NCBI GenBank assembly: GCA_023213395.1 | Contig: CM041465.1 | Location: forward strand, 125,805,741-125,869,740 | Length of the DNA: 64,000 nt | Source of the DNA: Cycas panzhihuaensis | Lineage: Eukaryota > Cycadophyta | Reading direction: 5' to 3' | Shown: positions 10,507 to 22,902 of the stretch, piece by piece | Numbering within the stretch: position 1 is the first letter of the stretch | How the letters are laid out: every line of letters begins with the position of its first letter | Program-made: the position numbers and the translations under genes | Notes under the pieces: generated by a model | What the model saw: the letters and a program-made list of their open reading frames with translations, nothing else | Told to the model about the DNA's origin: nothing | Databases searched by the model: none

Positions 10507-11403
10507 AATGCCATGTCTTTATAAATAAAAAATAAGCATTATAATAACTTCTCTCAGTTATTATACAAACCCTATGATATATTATTACCTATCTATAAAT
10601 AAAAGCAAGATGCCTAATTTTTTTATAGTAGACTTTTCTTATGCATATACTTTGTAGTGACTTATTTATTTAGTTTGTTATCATAATTTAATGCTAATAA
10701 CTTGCTTAAAGTGTGTATGATGACAAATTTTCCTTGAATATTATGTTATTAAGTAATAAATATGAAAATAATTTATGCACAACCCTCCCTCTCAATACAC
10801 ACATACGTACATGTCCGCAAGTGCACACACACATACATACACATATGTATGTGTATATGTATAGGTGCTTGCATGTGTGTATATGTGTATATAGATGTAC
10901 ATATATGTATATATGTGTGTGTATTTGTTTGTATATGTATATGTATGTATACATACATATACACAGAAATATAAAGGCAACATACAACTTTAATTTATCA
11001 TTCACTAAGACTAAAATATCATAGGCATTTGGTCTACCTTCTTGTTATCTCCCTAAAGTAACCCATACCTATTATTTTCTTATTTGTCATAGTACACTAT
11101 TAAGGGTGGATTTTGTATGCGACACTACATTTGAATGATACTCAAATGTATATGTTTTGAATTCAACTTGCTTGAGGCTTTTCATCATATTTGCACATTA
11201 TGTCCATTTGAAGTTATCATTGAAAGGGGTTGAGGGAATGTAGAGGAAGGATGTAGAGTATAGAAATTAACATATACAATTTAAAGAATAATTAATTAGA
11301 TAGTTATGTTAGTGAGATAACTTTGATTGAGGGTTGAATTATGAGTGACATGAAAGGTTTATGGAAAGCTAATGGGAGATATAGCCTAGAAAATAACATA
11401 TAT
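10507..11403. repeat. Repeated module M, copy M1
   Basis: This stretch recurs elsewhere in the window. Its left part matches 22378-22564 joined to 26975-27070. Its right part matches 15933-16368 and 29159-29330. The order is a left arm (about 10507-10790), a simple-sequence tract, and a right arm ending at ...aacatatat just before the LTR of element B. No coding potential was recognised. Confidence 0.8.
10793..10968. repeat. Compound CA/TATG/TA microsatellite in M1
   Basis: It is an impure mixture of acac, tgtatatg and catacata units, preceded by ccctccctctcaatacacac. It occupies the same place in M as the much longer TA arrays at 15020-15932 and 28026-29158. Open frames across it (Tyr/Ile/Thr-rich) are repeat artefacts. 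Confidence 0.9.
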
Positions 11404-12009
11404 TGATGTGGGAGCATCTAGACTTTTATTATTATTCCGTCTAGTTTTTACTTGTTTAGTTATTTTACTCTAAATTTTGGAGTCTATTGATTAAATCATA
11501 ACTTTTGAATTGATGGTTAGAATTTAATTAGTCCATCACCAAATCAAAGGTCTATTTGAGAAGAATGTATAAAAATAGTTTAAGATAGGGCTAAGGGCCT
11601 ATCATATGCCTAAAATTTGCCTACCAAAAAAATGCTCTGAAAATACCTAAAACTTAAGATTTAGTTAATGTATCTCAAAATAGTAGTTAATTTTAAACTA
11701 ATTTTCACTTTTATATGATGATCCTTAGTGGTCTAGCTTTTCTTAATAGGAATTAACTTAGAACATGGAATTATATAGTATTTTACATAATTAAGAAGTT
11801 TTTAGGGTTAGGGTTAGAAGTTTTTAGACTTCTCATTTTTACTCATATAAATATAATTTAGGATTATCTTTTGGTAGGTTTGAATAAAATGGAATGGAAT
11901 TCAAAGTAAAATGACTATCTCTATTCTTTAAACTTTTTCTTTGGCTCTTTCTTAATTTTAGATTGGTGCATGTGAGATAGAATATTTTCCTTGTAGGTTG
12001 CCATCATCA
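11404..12009 (+). repeat. 5' LTR of element B
   Basis: It begins TGATGTGGGAGCATC and ends ...GCCATCATCA, so it has TGAT/ATCA termini. It aligns along its length with the 605-bp 3' LTR of element C (21518-22122). It includes the telomere-like run tttagggttagggttag at 11801-11817. Confidence 0.85.
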
Positions 12010-12011
12010 TC

Positions 12012-12023
12012 TAGTATCATAGC
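12012..12023 (+). promoter_or_regulatory. Degenerate primer-binding site of element B
   Basis: TAGTATCATAGC lies two bases after the LTR and differs at two positions from the canonical TGGTATCAGAGC that element C keeps at 16714. Confidence 0.75.
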
Positions 12024-12257
12024 ATGGTTTAGCTCTAGGGTTAAAGAAGAAAACCATAAAAGTTTGAGGTATTGTAGTGGATAGTTATTGAAGAGACTAC
12101 ATAAGTTGTAGAGTATTCTTATTGAAATGGTAAAGAATTACTCATTGGGGCTTAGGAGCCTTACAAAAAGCTTATAAGAGAAGCTTTTTGACCCAAAGTG
12201 GTTAGGTAAAGAGAAGAGCAACTAAAAATGCAAGGAAGAGGAGAAAGAGTAAACTAT

Positions 12258-13254
12258 AAAATGAATAAAACCTTATAGGAGTTGAAAAAGAGAATGGAAT
12301 AACTTGCTAATGTAGTATTAAGACAAAGATATGGAGGAAATACCAATGAAAAAGAGACATTAAGTGATGATAGCATAAGATTCGAAGAGGATGAGCCACA
12401 AGAATCACATACAATAGAAGAAATATTCTTAAAAGCACTTGAAGATAAGAGTGATGGAATCAAGATTAACATTCCAGACTACTATGGGAGTTTAAAATCA
12501 GAGGAATTAGTAGATTGGCTAAATGCCATGGAAAAGTTCTTTGAATGGAAGAGAATGACTGAAGAAAAGATGGTAAAGTTTACATGCACAATGTTAAAAG
12601 GACATGTAACTATTTAGTAGGATTACTTGAAAAAAGAGAGGGTAAAGAAAGGCAGGGAAAAGATCAAAATATGGACCAAAATGAGCAAGAAGTTGAAAGA
12701 GAAGTTTCTACCAATTGACTATTCTCAAATCCTCTTTAGAAAGTTCCATAACTTAAAGCAGAAAGAAATGATAGTACAAGACTATACATATGAGTTCTAT
12801 AAGCTTTCCATTCATGTGGAGCATAAGGAAATTGATGAACAAGTTGTTGAAAGATATGTAAATGGTTTAAAGATTTCAATTCAAGATGAACTTAGCATGC
12901 ATAGAGTTAAAAGCATGGAAGATGCATATCAATTAATATTGAAGGTAGAAGGGAAGGAAAATAGACATACTACTCAAAGGTGTACTATTATAAGAAGAGG
13001 TTCATCACCTTTGTATAGAAGTAGAGGAGGAATTCCCTATGTGAGAGGAGAATCATCTAATAGGATGGAAAGACAAGAAGTCAAGTGGCAGGGTGAAATG
13101 TAAGGAAGGCGAGGAGTTGAGAACCAACTCAGGGGAAGAGGATTTCCAAAAGCCCAATGAGGCAAAGGTTTTGGTGGTGGAAGAGGATGGATGAGACCTT
13201 TTGTTTGTTTTAAATGTGGGGAAGGACATAGGGCATTTAAATGTCCTTGTCACC
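12258..13254 (+). pseudogene. Ty3/gypsy Gag of element B (capsid and zinc knuckle, broken)
   Basis: Capsid similarity starts with an acidic N-terminal part, then IPDYYGSLKSEELVDWL and FFEWKRM. Two consecutive TAG codons at about 12616-12621 replace the Trp-Trp expected before DYLKKERV. The longest open piece is 12627-13103, with KIWTKMSKKLKEKFLP, FHNLKQKEM, VQDYTYEFYKL and YVNGLKISIQDEL, the Retrotrans_gag core. After a frame change, the CX2CX4HX4C knuckle CFKCGEGHRAFKC is intact near 13207-13245. Gag would package element RNA, but this copy cannot make it in one piece. Confidence 0.82.
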
Positions 13255-13463
13255 ATGAGGAATAATCCAAAAGGCCAGAAGACCATTCAAGGATAAACTT
13301 AGCCCAAAATGAAAATGATAATAAAGGAGTTATAATAAATGAAGCTAAGAGCTTAATGCTTCAAAGAACCATGATAGCACCTAGGTAAGGACCCATACAA
13401 GATAAAGGAATGATAAAGATAGATGACAAGTTATAAAATAATATTTCTAGGACAAGATGTACT

Positions 13464-13724
13464 GTGGGAAGAAAGGTATGCAAAGTTATAATTAATGGTG
13501 GTAGTTGTGAGAATATGATCTCTAATGAAATGGTAAAAGAGTTAAAATTAAGTTGTGAAGCACATCCACATCCATGTCATATTTCTTGGTTCAAGAAAGG
13601 AAATGAGGTAACTGTTGACAAAAGATGCTTAGTTACATTTAGCATTGGGAAATCATATCAGGATGAGATATGGTGTGACGTGATCCCACTGGATGCATGC
13701 CATTTATTATTAGGGAGACTGTAG
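13464..13724 (+). pseudogene. Ty3/gypsy aspartic protease of element B, active-site Asp lost
   Basis: The 86-codon frame is nearly identical to copy A (7480-7740). The active-site motif reads IINGGSCENMIS, so the catalytic Asp is Asn (a G-to-A change in the codon). The remaining retropepsin landmarks (HPHPCHISWFKKGNEV, DACHLLLGRL) are present. It lies between the zinc knuckle and the RT region, the normal Ty3 position. Confidence 0.8.
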
Positions 13725-13899
13725 CAGTACGATAGGAATGCCTTTCATGATGGTAAGAATAATACTTAAACATTCTGAAAGAATGGTGTCGAGGTGAAGT
13801 TATTATCACCTAAGGAAGGAGGGCATGTAGAAAGCATGTTGACTACTAAAGAATTTATGAAATATGTGCAAAAGGCTGGCACTTATTATGCCTTGATGG

Positions 13900-15018
13900 T
13901 AAGATAAATAAAGGAGGATAGCATAGAGATATCGAGTGAAGTAGTAGGGATATTAGAGGATTACAATGATATTATGCTAGATGAGTTACCTGATCGCTTA
14001 CCACTAATAAGAGGCATTCAACACCAAATCGACCTAATCTCAGCATCAAGCTTACCAAACCAGGTAGCTTATGAGTTAAGCCTAATGGATAATGAGGAGT
14101 TAAATTGATAAGTCAATGAATTGGTGCAGAAGGGAATGGTCAAAGAAAGCTTGAGTCCCTATGTAGTTCCAGCATTGGTAACTCCAAAGAAAGATGGCTC
14201 ATGGCAAATATGTGTTGATTCTAGAGCAAACAATAAGGATAATAATTAAATATTGGTTTCTTATACCTTGTATGGATGATATTATAGATGTATTAGTAGG
14301 TGCTTTATACTGTACAAAGATTGACCTCAAGAGTAGGTATCATTATATTTGAATTCGTGAAGGAGATGAGTGGAAGACAACCTTCAAGATGAGGGATGAA
14401 TTGTATGAATGGCTAGTCATACCATTCAGAATATTAAATGCCCTAAGCATGTTCATGAGATTAATGAACATTGTGTTATAACCATTCATTAGTAAATTTA
14501 TAGATATGTATTTTGATGATATCCTTATTTTTAGTAAGCCTAAGGAGGAACACTTAATGCACTTAAGGATGGTGCTTGAAGTGTTAAGGAGAGAGAAGTT
14601 ATATGCAAATATAAAGAAGTGTAAGTTTATGTAAAGGAGCCTAGTGTTTCTAGGCTTTGTGATCTCACAAGAGGGATTCTGTATGGACGAGGAGAAGATT
14701 AGGGAAATTATTGATTTTCCAACACCTAAGACTATGACAGAGGTAAGAGGTTTTCGCAATTTGGCTCAGATTTATAGAAAGTTTATTAGAAACTTTAGTG
14801 GGATTATTGCATCGTTAACAGACTGTATGAAGGGTAAGGAGTTGATATGGGCTGGGAAAGAAGAGAATAACTTCCAACTCTTAAAGAAAAAGGTAGCTGA
14901 GGCACTAGTTCTTACACTACGAAATTTTGAAAAAGTATTTGAGGTCAATTGTGGTGCTTCATATATTTCAATTGGAGTAGTGCTTAGTCAAGAAGAAAGA
15001 CCTATAGCATTTTATAGT
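13900..15018 (+). pseudogene. Ty3/gypsy RT and partial RNase H of element B
   Basis: Broken frames show the RT lead-in (DELPDRLPLIRGIQHQIDL), [18 protein letters not shown] and the catalytic segment MYFDD at about 14508-14525. An open piece at 14644-15018 carries FLGFVISQEGF, FPTPKTMTEVRGF, YRKFIRNFSGI, the RNase H start FEVNCGAS (usual Asp replaced by Asn) and [15 protein letters not shown]. The open frame continues past 15018 only by reading into the microsatellite ([12 protein letters not shown]). Stops and frameshifts occur throughout the first half. Confidence 0.82.
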
Positions 15019-15019
15019 G

Positions 15020-16368
<1,349 letters not shown>

Positions 16369-16711
16369 TGATGCGGGAGCATTTACACCTTCATCATAAC
16401 TCCATCTATTTTTTATTTTTTTAGTTATTTTACTCTAAATTGTGGAGTCTATTGATTAAAGCATAACTTTTAAAACAATGGTTAGAATTTAGTCAGTCCA
16501 GAATCAAATCGAAGGTCTATTGGAGAAGAATGGATAAAAATGGTCTAAGATAGGGCTATTTAGGACTGTCTTTTGGTAGATTTGAATGAAATTAAATAGA
16601 ATTCAAAGTAAAATAACTCTCTTTATTCTTTAGACTTTTTCTTTGGCTCTTTCTTAATTTTAGATTGGTGCATGTGAGATAGAATCTTTTCCTTGTATGT
16701 TTCCCTTATCA
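16369..16711 (+). repeat. 5' LTR of element C (internally deleted)
   Basis: It starts TGATGCGGGAGCATT and ends ...CCTTATCA. Relative to the 3' LTR it lacks the middle section that holds the tttgcctaccaaaaaaatgct stretch and the telomere-like run. The join lies near 16556-16562 (gggctatttagg). Confidence 0.85.
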
Positions 16712-16713
16712 TC

Positions 16714-16725
16714 TGGTATCAGAGC
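16714..16725 (+). promoter_or_regulatory. Primer-binding site of element C
   Basis: TGGTATCAGAGC, two bases after the 5' LTR, is an exact match to the initiator tRNA-Met primer site. Confidence 0.9.
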
Positions 16726-16964
16726 ATGATTTTACTCTGGGGTTAAAGAAAGAAACCATAAAAGTTTGAGGTATTACAGTAAATAATATTGAAGAGACTA
16801 CATAGGTTGTAGAGTATTCTTATTAAAAAGGTAAGGGATTACTTGTTGGGGCTTAAGAGCCTTGCAAAAAACTTACAGGAGAAGCTTTGAGACACAAAGT
16901 AATTAGGTAAAGAGAAGAACAATTAAAAATGCCATGAAGAGGTGGAACAGTAAACTATGTTGAA

Positions 16965-17965
16965 GTGAATAAAAACTTGTAGGAGTTGCGAAAGAGAATG
17001 AAATTACTTGCTAATGTAGTATTAAGATAAAGACATGAAGAAATACCCATGAAAAAGAAGCATTAAGTGATGATATTATAAGATTCGAAGAGGATGATCC
17101 ACAAAAACCATAGACAATAGAAGAAATATTCTTAAAAGCACTTGAAGATAAGAGTGATGGAATCAAGATTGACATTCTACACTACTAGGGGAGTTTAAAA
17201 CTAGAGGAGCTAGTAGATTAGCTAAATGCCATGGAAAAGTTCTTTGGATGGAAGAGAATAGCTAAAAAAAAGAAGGTAAAGTTTATATGCATAAAGCTAA
17301 AGGGATATGAAACTATTTAGTGGGATTACTTGCAAAAGGAGAGGGTAAATAAAGGCAAAGAAAAGATCAAAACATAGACCAAAATGGTCAAGAAGTTAAA
17401 AGAGACATTTCTACCAATTGACTATTCTTAAACCTTCTTTAGAAAGTTCCACAACTTAAAGCAGAAAGAAATGATAGTATAATACTCTGCAAATGAATTC
17501 TATAAGCTTTCCATTCATGTGGAGCATGAGGAGACAGATGAACAAGTTACTGCAAGATATCTAAATGGTTTAAAGTTTTCAATTCAAGATGACCTTAACA
17601 TGCATAGAGTTAAAAGCATGGAAGATGCATATCAATTAGTATTGAAGGTAGAAGAGAAGAAAAATAGACATACTACTCGAAGGCCCTCTATGATGAGAAG
17701 AGTTTTATCACCTTTGTACAAACGTAGAGGAGAAATTCCCTATGTGAGAGGAGAATCATCTAATAGGATGGAAAGATAAGAAGTCAAGAGGCAGGGTGAA
17801 ATGCAAGGAGGGTGAGGAGCTGAGAACCAACTCAAGGGAAGAGGATTTCCAGAAGCCCAACAAGGCAAAGGTTTTGGTGGTGGATGAGGATGGAGGAGAC
17901 CTTTTGTTTATTTTATATATGGGGAAGGACATAGGGCATTTGAATGTCTTCGTCACTGTGAAGAA
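16965..17965 (+). pseudogene. Ty3/gypsy Gag of element C (broken)
   Basis: It aligns with the Gag of element B but with more stops. TAG replaces Trp in the VDWL, TWWDY and KTWTKM equivalents, and TAA replaces Gln in YSQ and VQDY. The only clear open piece is 17519-17779, covering RYLNGLKFSIQDDL and the basic region before the nucleocapsid. The zinc knuckle near 17903-17950 reads YFIYGEGHRAFEC, so both leading Cys are Tyr and metal binding would be lost. The substitutions are mostly G-to-A or C-to-T. Confidence 0.8.
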
Positions 17966-18157
17966 TAATCCAAAAAGCAAGAAGACCATTCAAGGATAAA
18001 CTTGGCCCAAAATGAATATGACAATGATGGGGTCATAATAGATGAAGGTGAGAGCTTAATGCTTCAAAGAACCACAATAGCACATAGGTAATGGCCTATA
18101 CAAGATAAAGGAAAGACAAAGATGAATGATGATTCATAGTTACAAAAAAATAATATT

Positions 18158-18435
18158 TTTAGGACAAGATGTACTACAGGAGGAAACGTATGTAAAGTTA
18201 TAACTTATGGTGGTAGTTGTGAAAATATGATCTCTAATGAAATGGTAGAAAAAGTTAAAATTAAGTTGTGAAGCACATCCACATCCATGTTGTATTTCTT
18301 GGTTTAAGAAAGGAAATGAGGTAACTATTGACAAAGATGCCTAGTTAAATTTAACATTAGGAAATTATATCAAGATGAGATATGGTGTGATGTGATCCCG
18401 ATGGATGCATGCCATTTATTATTAGGGAGACTATA
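18158..18435 (+). pseudogene. Ty3/gypsy aspartic protease of element C (frameshifted)
   Basis: It is homologous to the protease copies at 7480 and 13464. The active site reads TYGGSCENMIS in place of IDGGSC, so the Asp is gone. A one-base shift near 18250 moves the remaining HPHPC..SWF(K)KGNEV part to another frame, and the start of the C-terminal half has a further indel. Confidence 0.75.
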
Positions 18436-18639
18436 GTAGTACAATACGAATGCCTTTCATGATGGTAAGAATAATATTTATACATTCTAGAAGAATGATG
18501 TGGAGGTGGAGTTATTACTAGTTAAGGAAAGAGGGCATGTATAAAGCATGTTGACTACTCAAGAATTTATGAAACATGTGTGAAAGGTTGGCACTTATTA
18601 TGTCTTGATGGTAATATAAATAAAGGAGGATAGCACAAA

Positions 18640-19440
18640 GATACTAGGTGAGGTAGTAGGGTTATTAAAGGAGTACAATGATATTATGCCAGATGATTTA
18701 CCTAATGGCTTACCACCAATGAGAGACATTCAATACCAAATCAACCTAATCCCAAGGTTAAGCTTACCAAACTAGGCAACTTATCAGTTAAGCCTAATAG
18801 AGAATGAGAAGTTAAATCGATAAATCAATGAATTGGTGTAGAAGGGAATTGGCAGACAAAGCTTGAGTCCCTGTGTAGTTCCAGCATTGGTAACTCCAAA
18901 GAAATATGACTCACGGAAAATGTGTGTTGATTCTAGAGTGAACAACAAAGATAACAATTAAATATCAGTTCCTTATACCTCGTATGGATGATATGCTAAA
19001 TGTATTAACAAGTGCTTCCTACTTTATAAAGATTGACCTTAAAAGCAAGTATCGTTATATTCAAATTTGTGAAGGGGATGGGTGGAAGATAACCTTTAAG
19101 ACGAGGGACAAATTATATAGATGGCTAGCCATACCATTCAGAATATTAAATGCCCCAAGCATGTTCATGAGATTGATGAACATTGTGTTGCAACCATTTA
19201 ATAGTAAATTTGTAGTTATGTATTTTGATGACATTATTATTTTTAGTAAGACTAAAGAGGAGCACATAATGCACTTTAGGTTGGTGCTTGAAGTTTTAAG
19301 GAGAGAGAAGTTATATGTAAATATAAAGAAGTGTAAGTTTATATAAGGGAGCCTAGTGTTTCTAGGGCATTTTATTTCTCAAGAGGGATTGCAAATGGAT
19401 GAGGAGAAAGTTAGGGCAATTATTGATTAGCCAACACCTA
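18640..19440 (+). pseudogene. Ty3/gypsy reverse transcriptase of element C
   Basis: The N-terminal part ([24 protein letters not shown]) is frameshifted. The core is open at 18984-19346 and contains the fingers/palm motifs [43 protein letters not shown] and the catalytic VMYFDDIIIFSK (Asp pair intact). It is followed by LYVNIKKCKF, a stop, and LGHFISQEG with the ID.PTPKT junction to the connection region. In the family this enzyme copies element RNA into cDNA within the particle. Confidence 0.85.
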
Positions 19441-19980
19441 AGACTATGATAGAGGTGAGTTTTCATGGTTTGGCTCAGTTTTATAGAAAGTTTATTAGAA
19501 ACTTTAATGGGATTGTTGCACCGTTAATAGATTGTATGAAGGGTAAGGAGTTGACATGGACTAGGGAAGTAGAGAATATCTTTCAACTCTTAAAGAAATA
19601 GGTAGATGGGGCACCAATCCTTACATTATTAAATTTTTAAAACGTATTTGAGGTTGATTATGGTGCTTCACATATTATAATTAGAGTAGTGCTCTGTCAA
19701 AAAGAAAAGCCTATAAAATTTTGTAGTGAGAAGCTTAATGAGGAAAGAAGAAGGTATTCAACCTATGACTTACAATTTTATGCAATTGTCTAATCTTTGA
19801 GGCATTGGAGACATTGCCTCATAGCTAAGGAAATTTTCCTATTCACTGATCACTAAGCCTTGAGGTATATAAATACGAAAAGGAAATTAAATGCTAGACA
19901 TGTTAAGTGGGTATCTTATCTCCAAAGCTTTACAATTATTTTGAAGAATGAATCAAGCAAATAGAATCGTGTTGTTGATG
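19441..19980 (+). pseudogene. Ty3/gypsy RNase H of element C
   Basis: Broken frames show YRKFIRNFNGIVAPL, NVFEVDYGASH (Asp retained; the element B copy has Asn), EKPIKFCSEKLN, RRRYSTYDLQFYAIV, LRHWRHCLIAKEIFLFTDH and KWVSYLQSFTIIL. These are the standard landmarks of the RT_RNaseH domain that follows RT in Ty3 elements. At least four stops interrupt it. Confidence 0.8.
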
Positions 19981-21330
19981 TATTGAGTAAGCGAGTGGCA
20001 TTATTTACCACCATGATAAATGAGGTGATAGTATTTAAAGCTATTAAGGATTTGTATGACTCAGACCCTAACTTTAGAATAATTTCTAAGCACTGTAAGA
20101 ATCCTTTAATTAATGGAGGCAGTTCTTCCTATGATGATTACATTGTGCAGGATGGCTACTTATTTAAGAATAGACAATTGTGCATCCTAGTGGGCTCCAT
20201 GAGAGAGAACATCACATGAGATTTACATAGTGGAGGTATTGGAGGGCATTTTGGCCAAAATAACACCATAGCTTTAGTAGAATGGCCTCGCGTAAAGGGT
20301 GATATGGCAAGATTTGTTGTATATTGTAGGACATGCCAAATGGATAAGGGACATGCACAAAATATTGGCTTATATATGCCCTTATTAATACTTGAAGGAC
20401 CATGGACAAACTTAAGCATAGACTTTGTATTGGGATTACCATATACACAAAGAGGTAATGATTTAATATTTATTGCCATTATTCGCTTTTAAAAAATAAC
20501 TCATTTTATTGGATGCAAGAAGAGAAATGATGTTGTTAGAATAACAGATTTATTCTTTAAAGAGGTTGTAAGGTTACATGGCATTCCTAAGACTATCACT
20601 TTATATCAAGACACAAAGTTCTTGAGCTATTTTTGGAAGACTCTATGGAAGAAGCTGGAAATAAAACTTCAGTTTAGTAATGCCTACAACCCACAGACTA
20701 ATGGGCTGACTGAAGTGGTAAACAAAAGTTTAGTAAACTTTCTAAGGTATATTATTGGGGAGAAGTCCAAATAATAGGATTTAGCATTAGACTGGGCAAA
20801 ATTTATATATAACATTTCTGTAAATAGGTCGACAAGTAAGTTACCTTTTAAAGTTATGTATGGAAAAAACCCTAAGGGTGTGCTAGACTTAGTACATCTA
20901 CCCATTAAGGGAAATGTGAGTAACAATGTAGAATCTTACGCAGAGAATATATAATGGTTTCATGAGGAGGTAAGGAAAAAGTTACAAAATACCAATAAAA
21001 AGTACAAGGAAGTAGTAGACAGAACCCATGGATATAAGGTATTTGAAGAAGGTGACTTAGTACTGGTTTACTTAAGGAAAGATAGATTCCTACAAGGGAC
21101 CTATAACAAGCTCAAATACAAAAAGGTTGGGCCATTTTTTATTATGAAAATAATTAATGACAATGCATACGAGGTTGATCTTCCTGAACACTTTGAAATC
21201 TCTCATATTTTTTATGTTTTAGATCTATATGCATATCATGAAGGAGACAAAGAGGTAGATTATGAAAGTAAAGTGGCAAGTTGGGAGCCCCAAATACCAA
21301 GGAAGAAGTGAGAAGAAATTGAGAAGATAT
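19981..21330 (+). pseudogene. Ty3/gypsy integrase of element C
   Basis: The HHCC zinc domain keeps all four ligands (HSGGIGGHFG near 20226 and YCRTCQ near 20322). The catalytic core retains Asp in SIDFVLGLP, Asp in YQDTKF and Glu in NGLTEVVNKSL, the DDE triad, although stops at about 20217, 20491 and 20774 break the frame. The C-terminal region shows [25 protein letters not shown] and [11 protein letters not shown], then a HIFYVLDLY match. No chromodomain was recognised after it. A working enzyme would insert cDNA with a 5-bp duplication, matching the TAGAT flanks. Confidence 0.85.
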
Positions 21331-21517
21331 TAGATATGAAGACAATGAGTACATGATAGGGAAATTATAACAAGTACCTAGTGTAGTGAAAAGGTCTACC
21401 ACAAGTATATAACACCTGTATAATTGAAGAAGAACTAAAGCACTTGAATCTTGACAAATGGCAAGAAATTTATCATAATAATTTACAAGGAAAGAATACT
21501 TTTCAAGCTAGAGAGAA

Positions 21518-22122
21518 TGATGTAGGAACATCTACACCTTTATCATAACTCTATCTATTTTTCACTTTTTAGTTATTTTACTCTAAATTTTAGGGTCTAT
21601 TAATTTAAGCATAACTTTTGACTCGGTAGTCAAAATTCACTCCTTCTAGCACCAAACCAAAGGTCTATTCGAGAAGAACAAGTGAAAATAGCCTAAGATA
21701 GGCCAAAGGCCGATCATAGGCCCAAAGTTTGCCTACCAAAAAAATGCTTTAAAAATACCTAATAATTAATATTTATTTTGTATATTTGAAAATAATAGCT
21801 AATTTTATACTAGCTTTCACTTTTATGTAATGACCCGTAGTGGTCTAGTGTTTTTTAGTAGGAATTAACTTAGAGACATGGAATTATATAGTATTTGATA
21901 TAATTGAAGAGTTTATAGGGTTAGGGTTAGAAGTTTTTATACTTCTTACTTTTATTTATATAAATGTAATTTTAAACCATCTTTTGGTAGATTTGAATGG
22001 AATAGAATAGAATTTGAAGTAAAATAACTCCCTCTATTCTTTAGACTTTTTCTTTCATTCTTTCTTGTTTTTAGGTTGGTGTATGTGAGATAGAATATTT
22101 TTATTGCATGTTGTCCTCATGA
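21518..22122 (+). repeat. 3' LTR of element C
   Basis: It starts TGATGTAGGAACATC after the purine run agagagaa and ends CCTCATGA, where the other copies have TCATCA or TTATCA. It is followed by TAGAT. At 605 bp it matches the 606-bp LTR of element B in length and order. Confidence 0.85.
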
Positions 22123-22127
22123 TAGAT
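22123..22127. repeat. Target-site duplication of element C, right copy (TAGAT)
   Basis: It matches 16364-16368. The flank continues acacatgatgaa, which aligns with acacatgataaa after the unoccupied site at 29328-29332. Confidence 0.8.
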
Positions 22128-22564
22128 ACACATGATGAATGTGGAATATATAAGACAACATGTAAGGGGTAAAATCTAGATTATGGAGAAGATAAAGGAG
22201 GATGTTTGTATGAGAGAAATACATGGGGGATTAGGTTAAATGTGATTTTAAATACAAATAATATGTATTAAGGGTTCGACTAAGAGGCATTATGAAGGCA
22301 TGGTGGATGAAGCGTAGGAGAAGTGCGAAGGTAAGAGAAATGGATGTTCAAGATTGGGTTTGAAATAGAGATGATAAGGTGCCATGTCCTTATGAACAAA
22401 AAATAAACATTATAATAACTTATCTCGATTATTATATGAAGTCTATGTATTGATATATTACTACATGGCCATAACTAAAAGTAAGATGCCTAAAATTTTT
22501 TATAGTAACTTTTCGTTATGTACATACATTATAGTGACTTATTTATATAGTTTGTTATTATAAT
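22128..22564. repeat. Module M flank and left arm of copy M3
   Basis: 22128-22377 is unique non-coding DNA in this window. From 22378 (gtgccatgtccttat) to 22564 it matches 10507-10690 of M1, after which element F interrupts it. The matching continuation resumes at 26975. Confidence 0.75.
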
Positions 22565-22890
22565 TGTTAGAAAATGTGACCATACCACCTAATATAAAGT
22601 AGGCCTCCCTATTTTTATGCCTATTTATGTGGAGGCATATTCTTGAGTATAGTGAAACAGTAGATGTAATTGTAATTATATTTGCCACCTTAGATCCTTC
22701 TAAATATATATCAAAGTCCACTTTTATAATACATCAGTTTGTCATGATATGATTATTATTCATTTGTGGGTTTTCACTTGTAGGGGTTTCCCACGGCAAT
22801 CTGATGTCCCACGAGATCTATCTTTGCTTGATATCTGCTTGATGTGAAAGATCTTATCAATCTTATTTGCTTCAATTACATTTTCTAACA
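22565..22890 (+). repeat. 5' LTR of element F
   Basis: Its ends form a perfect 12-bp inverted repeat, TGTTAGAAAATG and CATTTTCTAACA. It aligns over its full length with 26647-26970. Both include tgtggaggcatatt/tgtggaggtatatt and gattattattcattt. Confidence 0.92.
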
Positions 22891-22902
22891 TGGTATCAAA
22901 GC
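22891..22902 (+). promoter_or_regulatory. Primer-binding site of element F
   Basis: TGGTATCAAAGC directly follows the LTR without spacer and differs by one base from the initiator tRNA-Met primer site TGGTATCAGAGC. Direct abutment is common in copia elements. Confidence 0.85.

Larger units (their letters stand above)
11404..15018 (+). mobile_element. Ty3/gypsy element B, 3'-truncated
   Basis: A 606-bp 5' LTR (11404-12009) is followed by a mutated primer site, gag, protease, RT and the start of RNase H. At about 15018 coding similarity stops abruptly within RNase H (after PIAFYS). The sequence passes directly into the simple-sequence part of module M. Integrase and the 3' LTR are missing. Frames are open only in pieces. 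The element is a close relative of C (16369-22122) and lies in the same orientation and the same site within M. Confidence 0.88.
16369..22122 (+). mobile_element. Ty3/gypsy element C, both LTRs, all domains, decayed
   Basis: Its structure is a 343-bp 5' LTR (16369-16711) and a perfect primer site (16714-16725). Then follow gag, zinc knuckle, protease, RT, RNase H, integrase and a 605-bp 3' LTR (21518-22122), flanked by TAGAT on both sides. The domain order PR-RT-RH-INT identifies Ty3/gypsy. The 5' LTR has lost about 262 bp that are present in the 3' LTR and in element B. Many stops and frameshifts break the polyprotein. The element sits in module M at the same point as element B, so the insertion appears to predate duplication of that module. 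Confidence 0.92.

Noticed and set aside
22559-22564. A 5-bp target duplication for element F
   Set aside because: The five bases on the two sides (ataat and taatc) do not match directly. Only the 4-bp TAAT is supported, so a 5-bp claim was not made.
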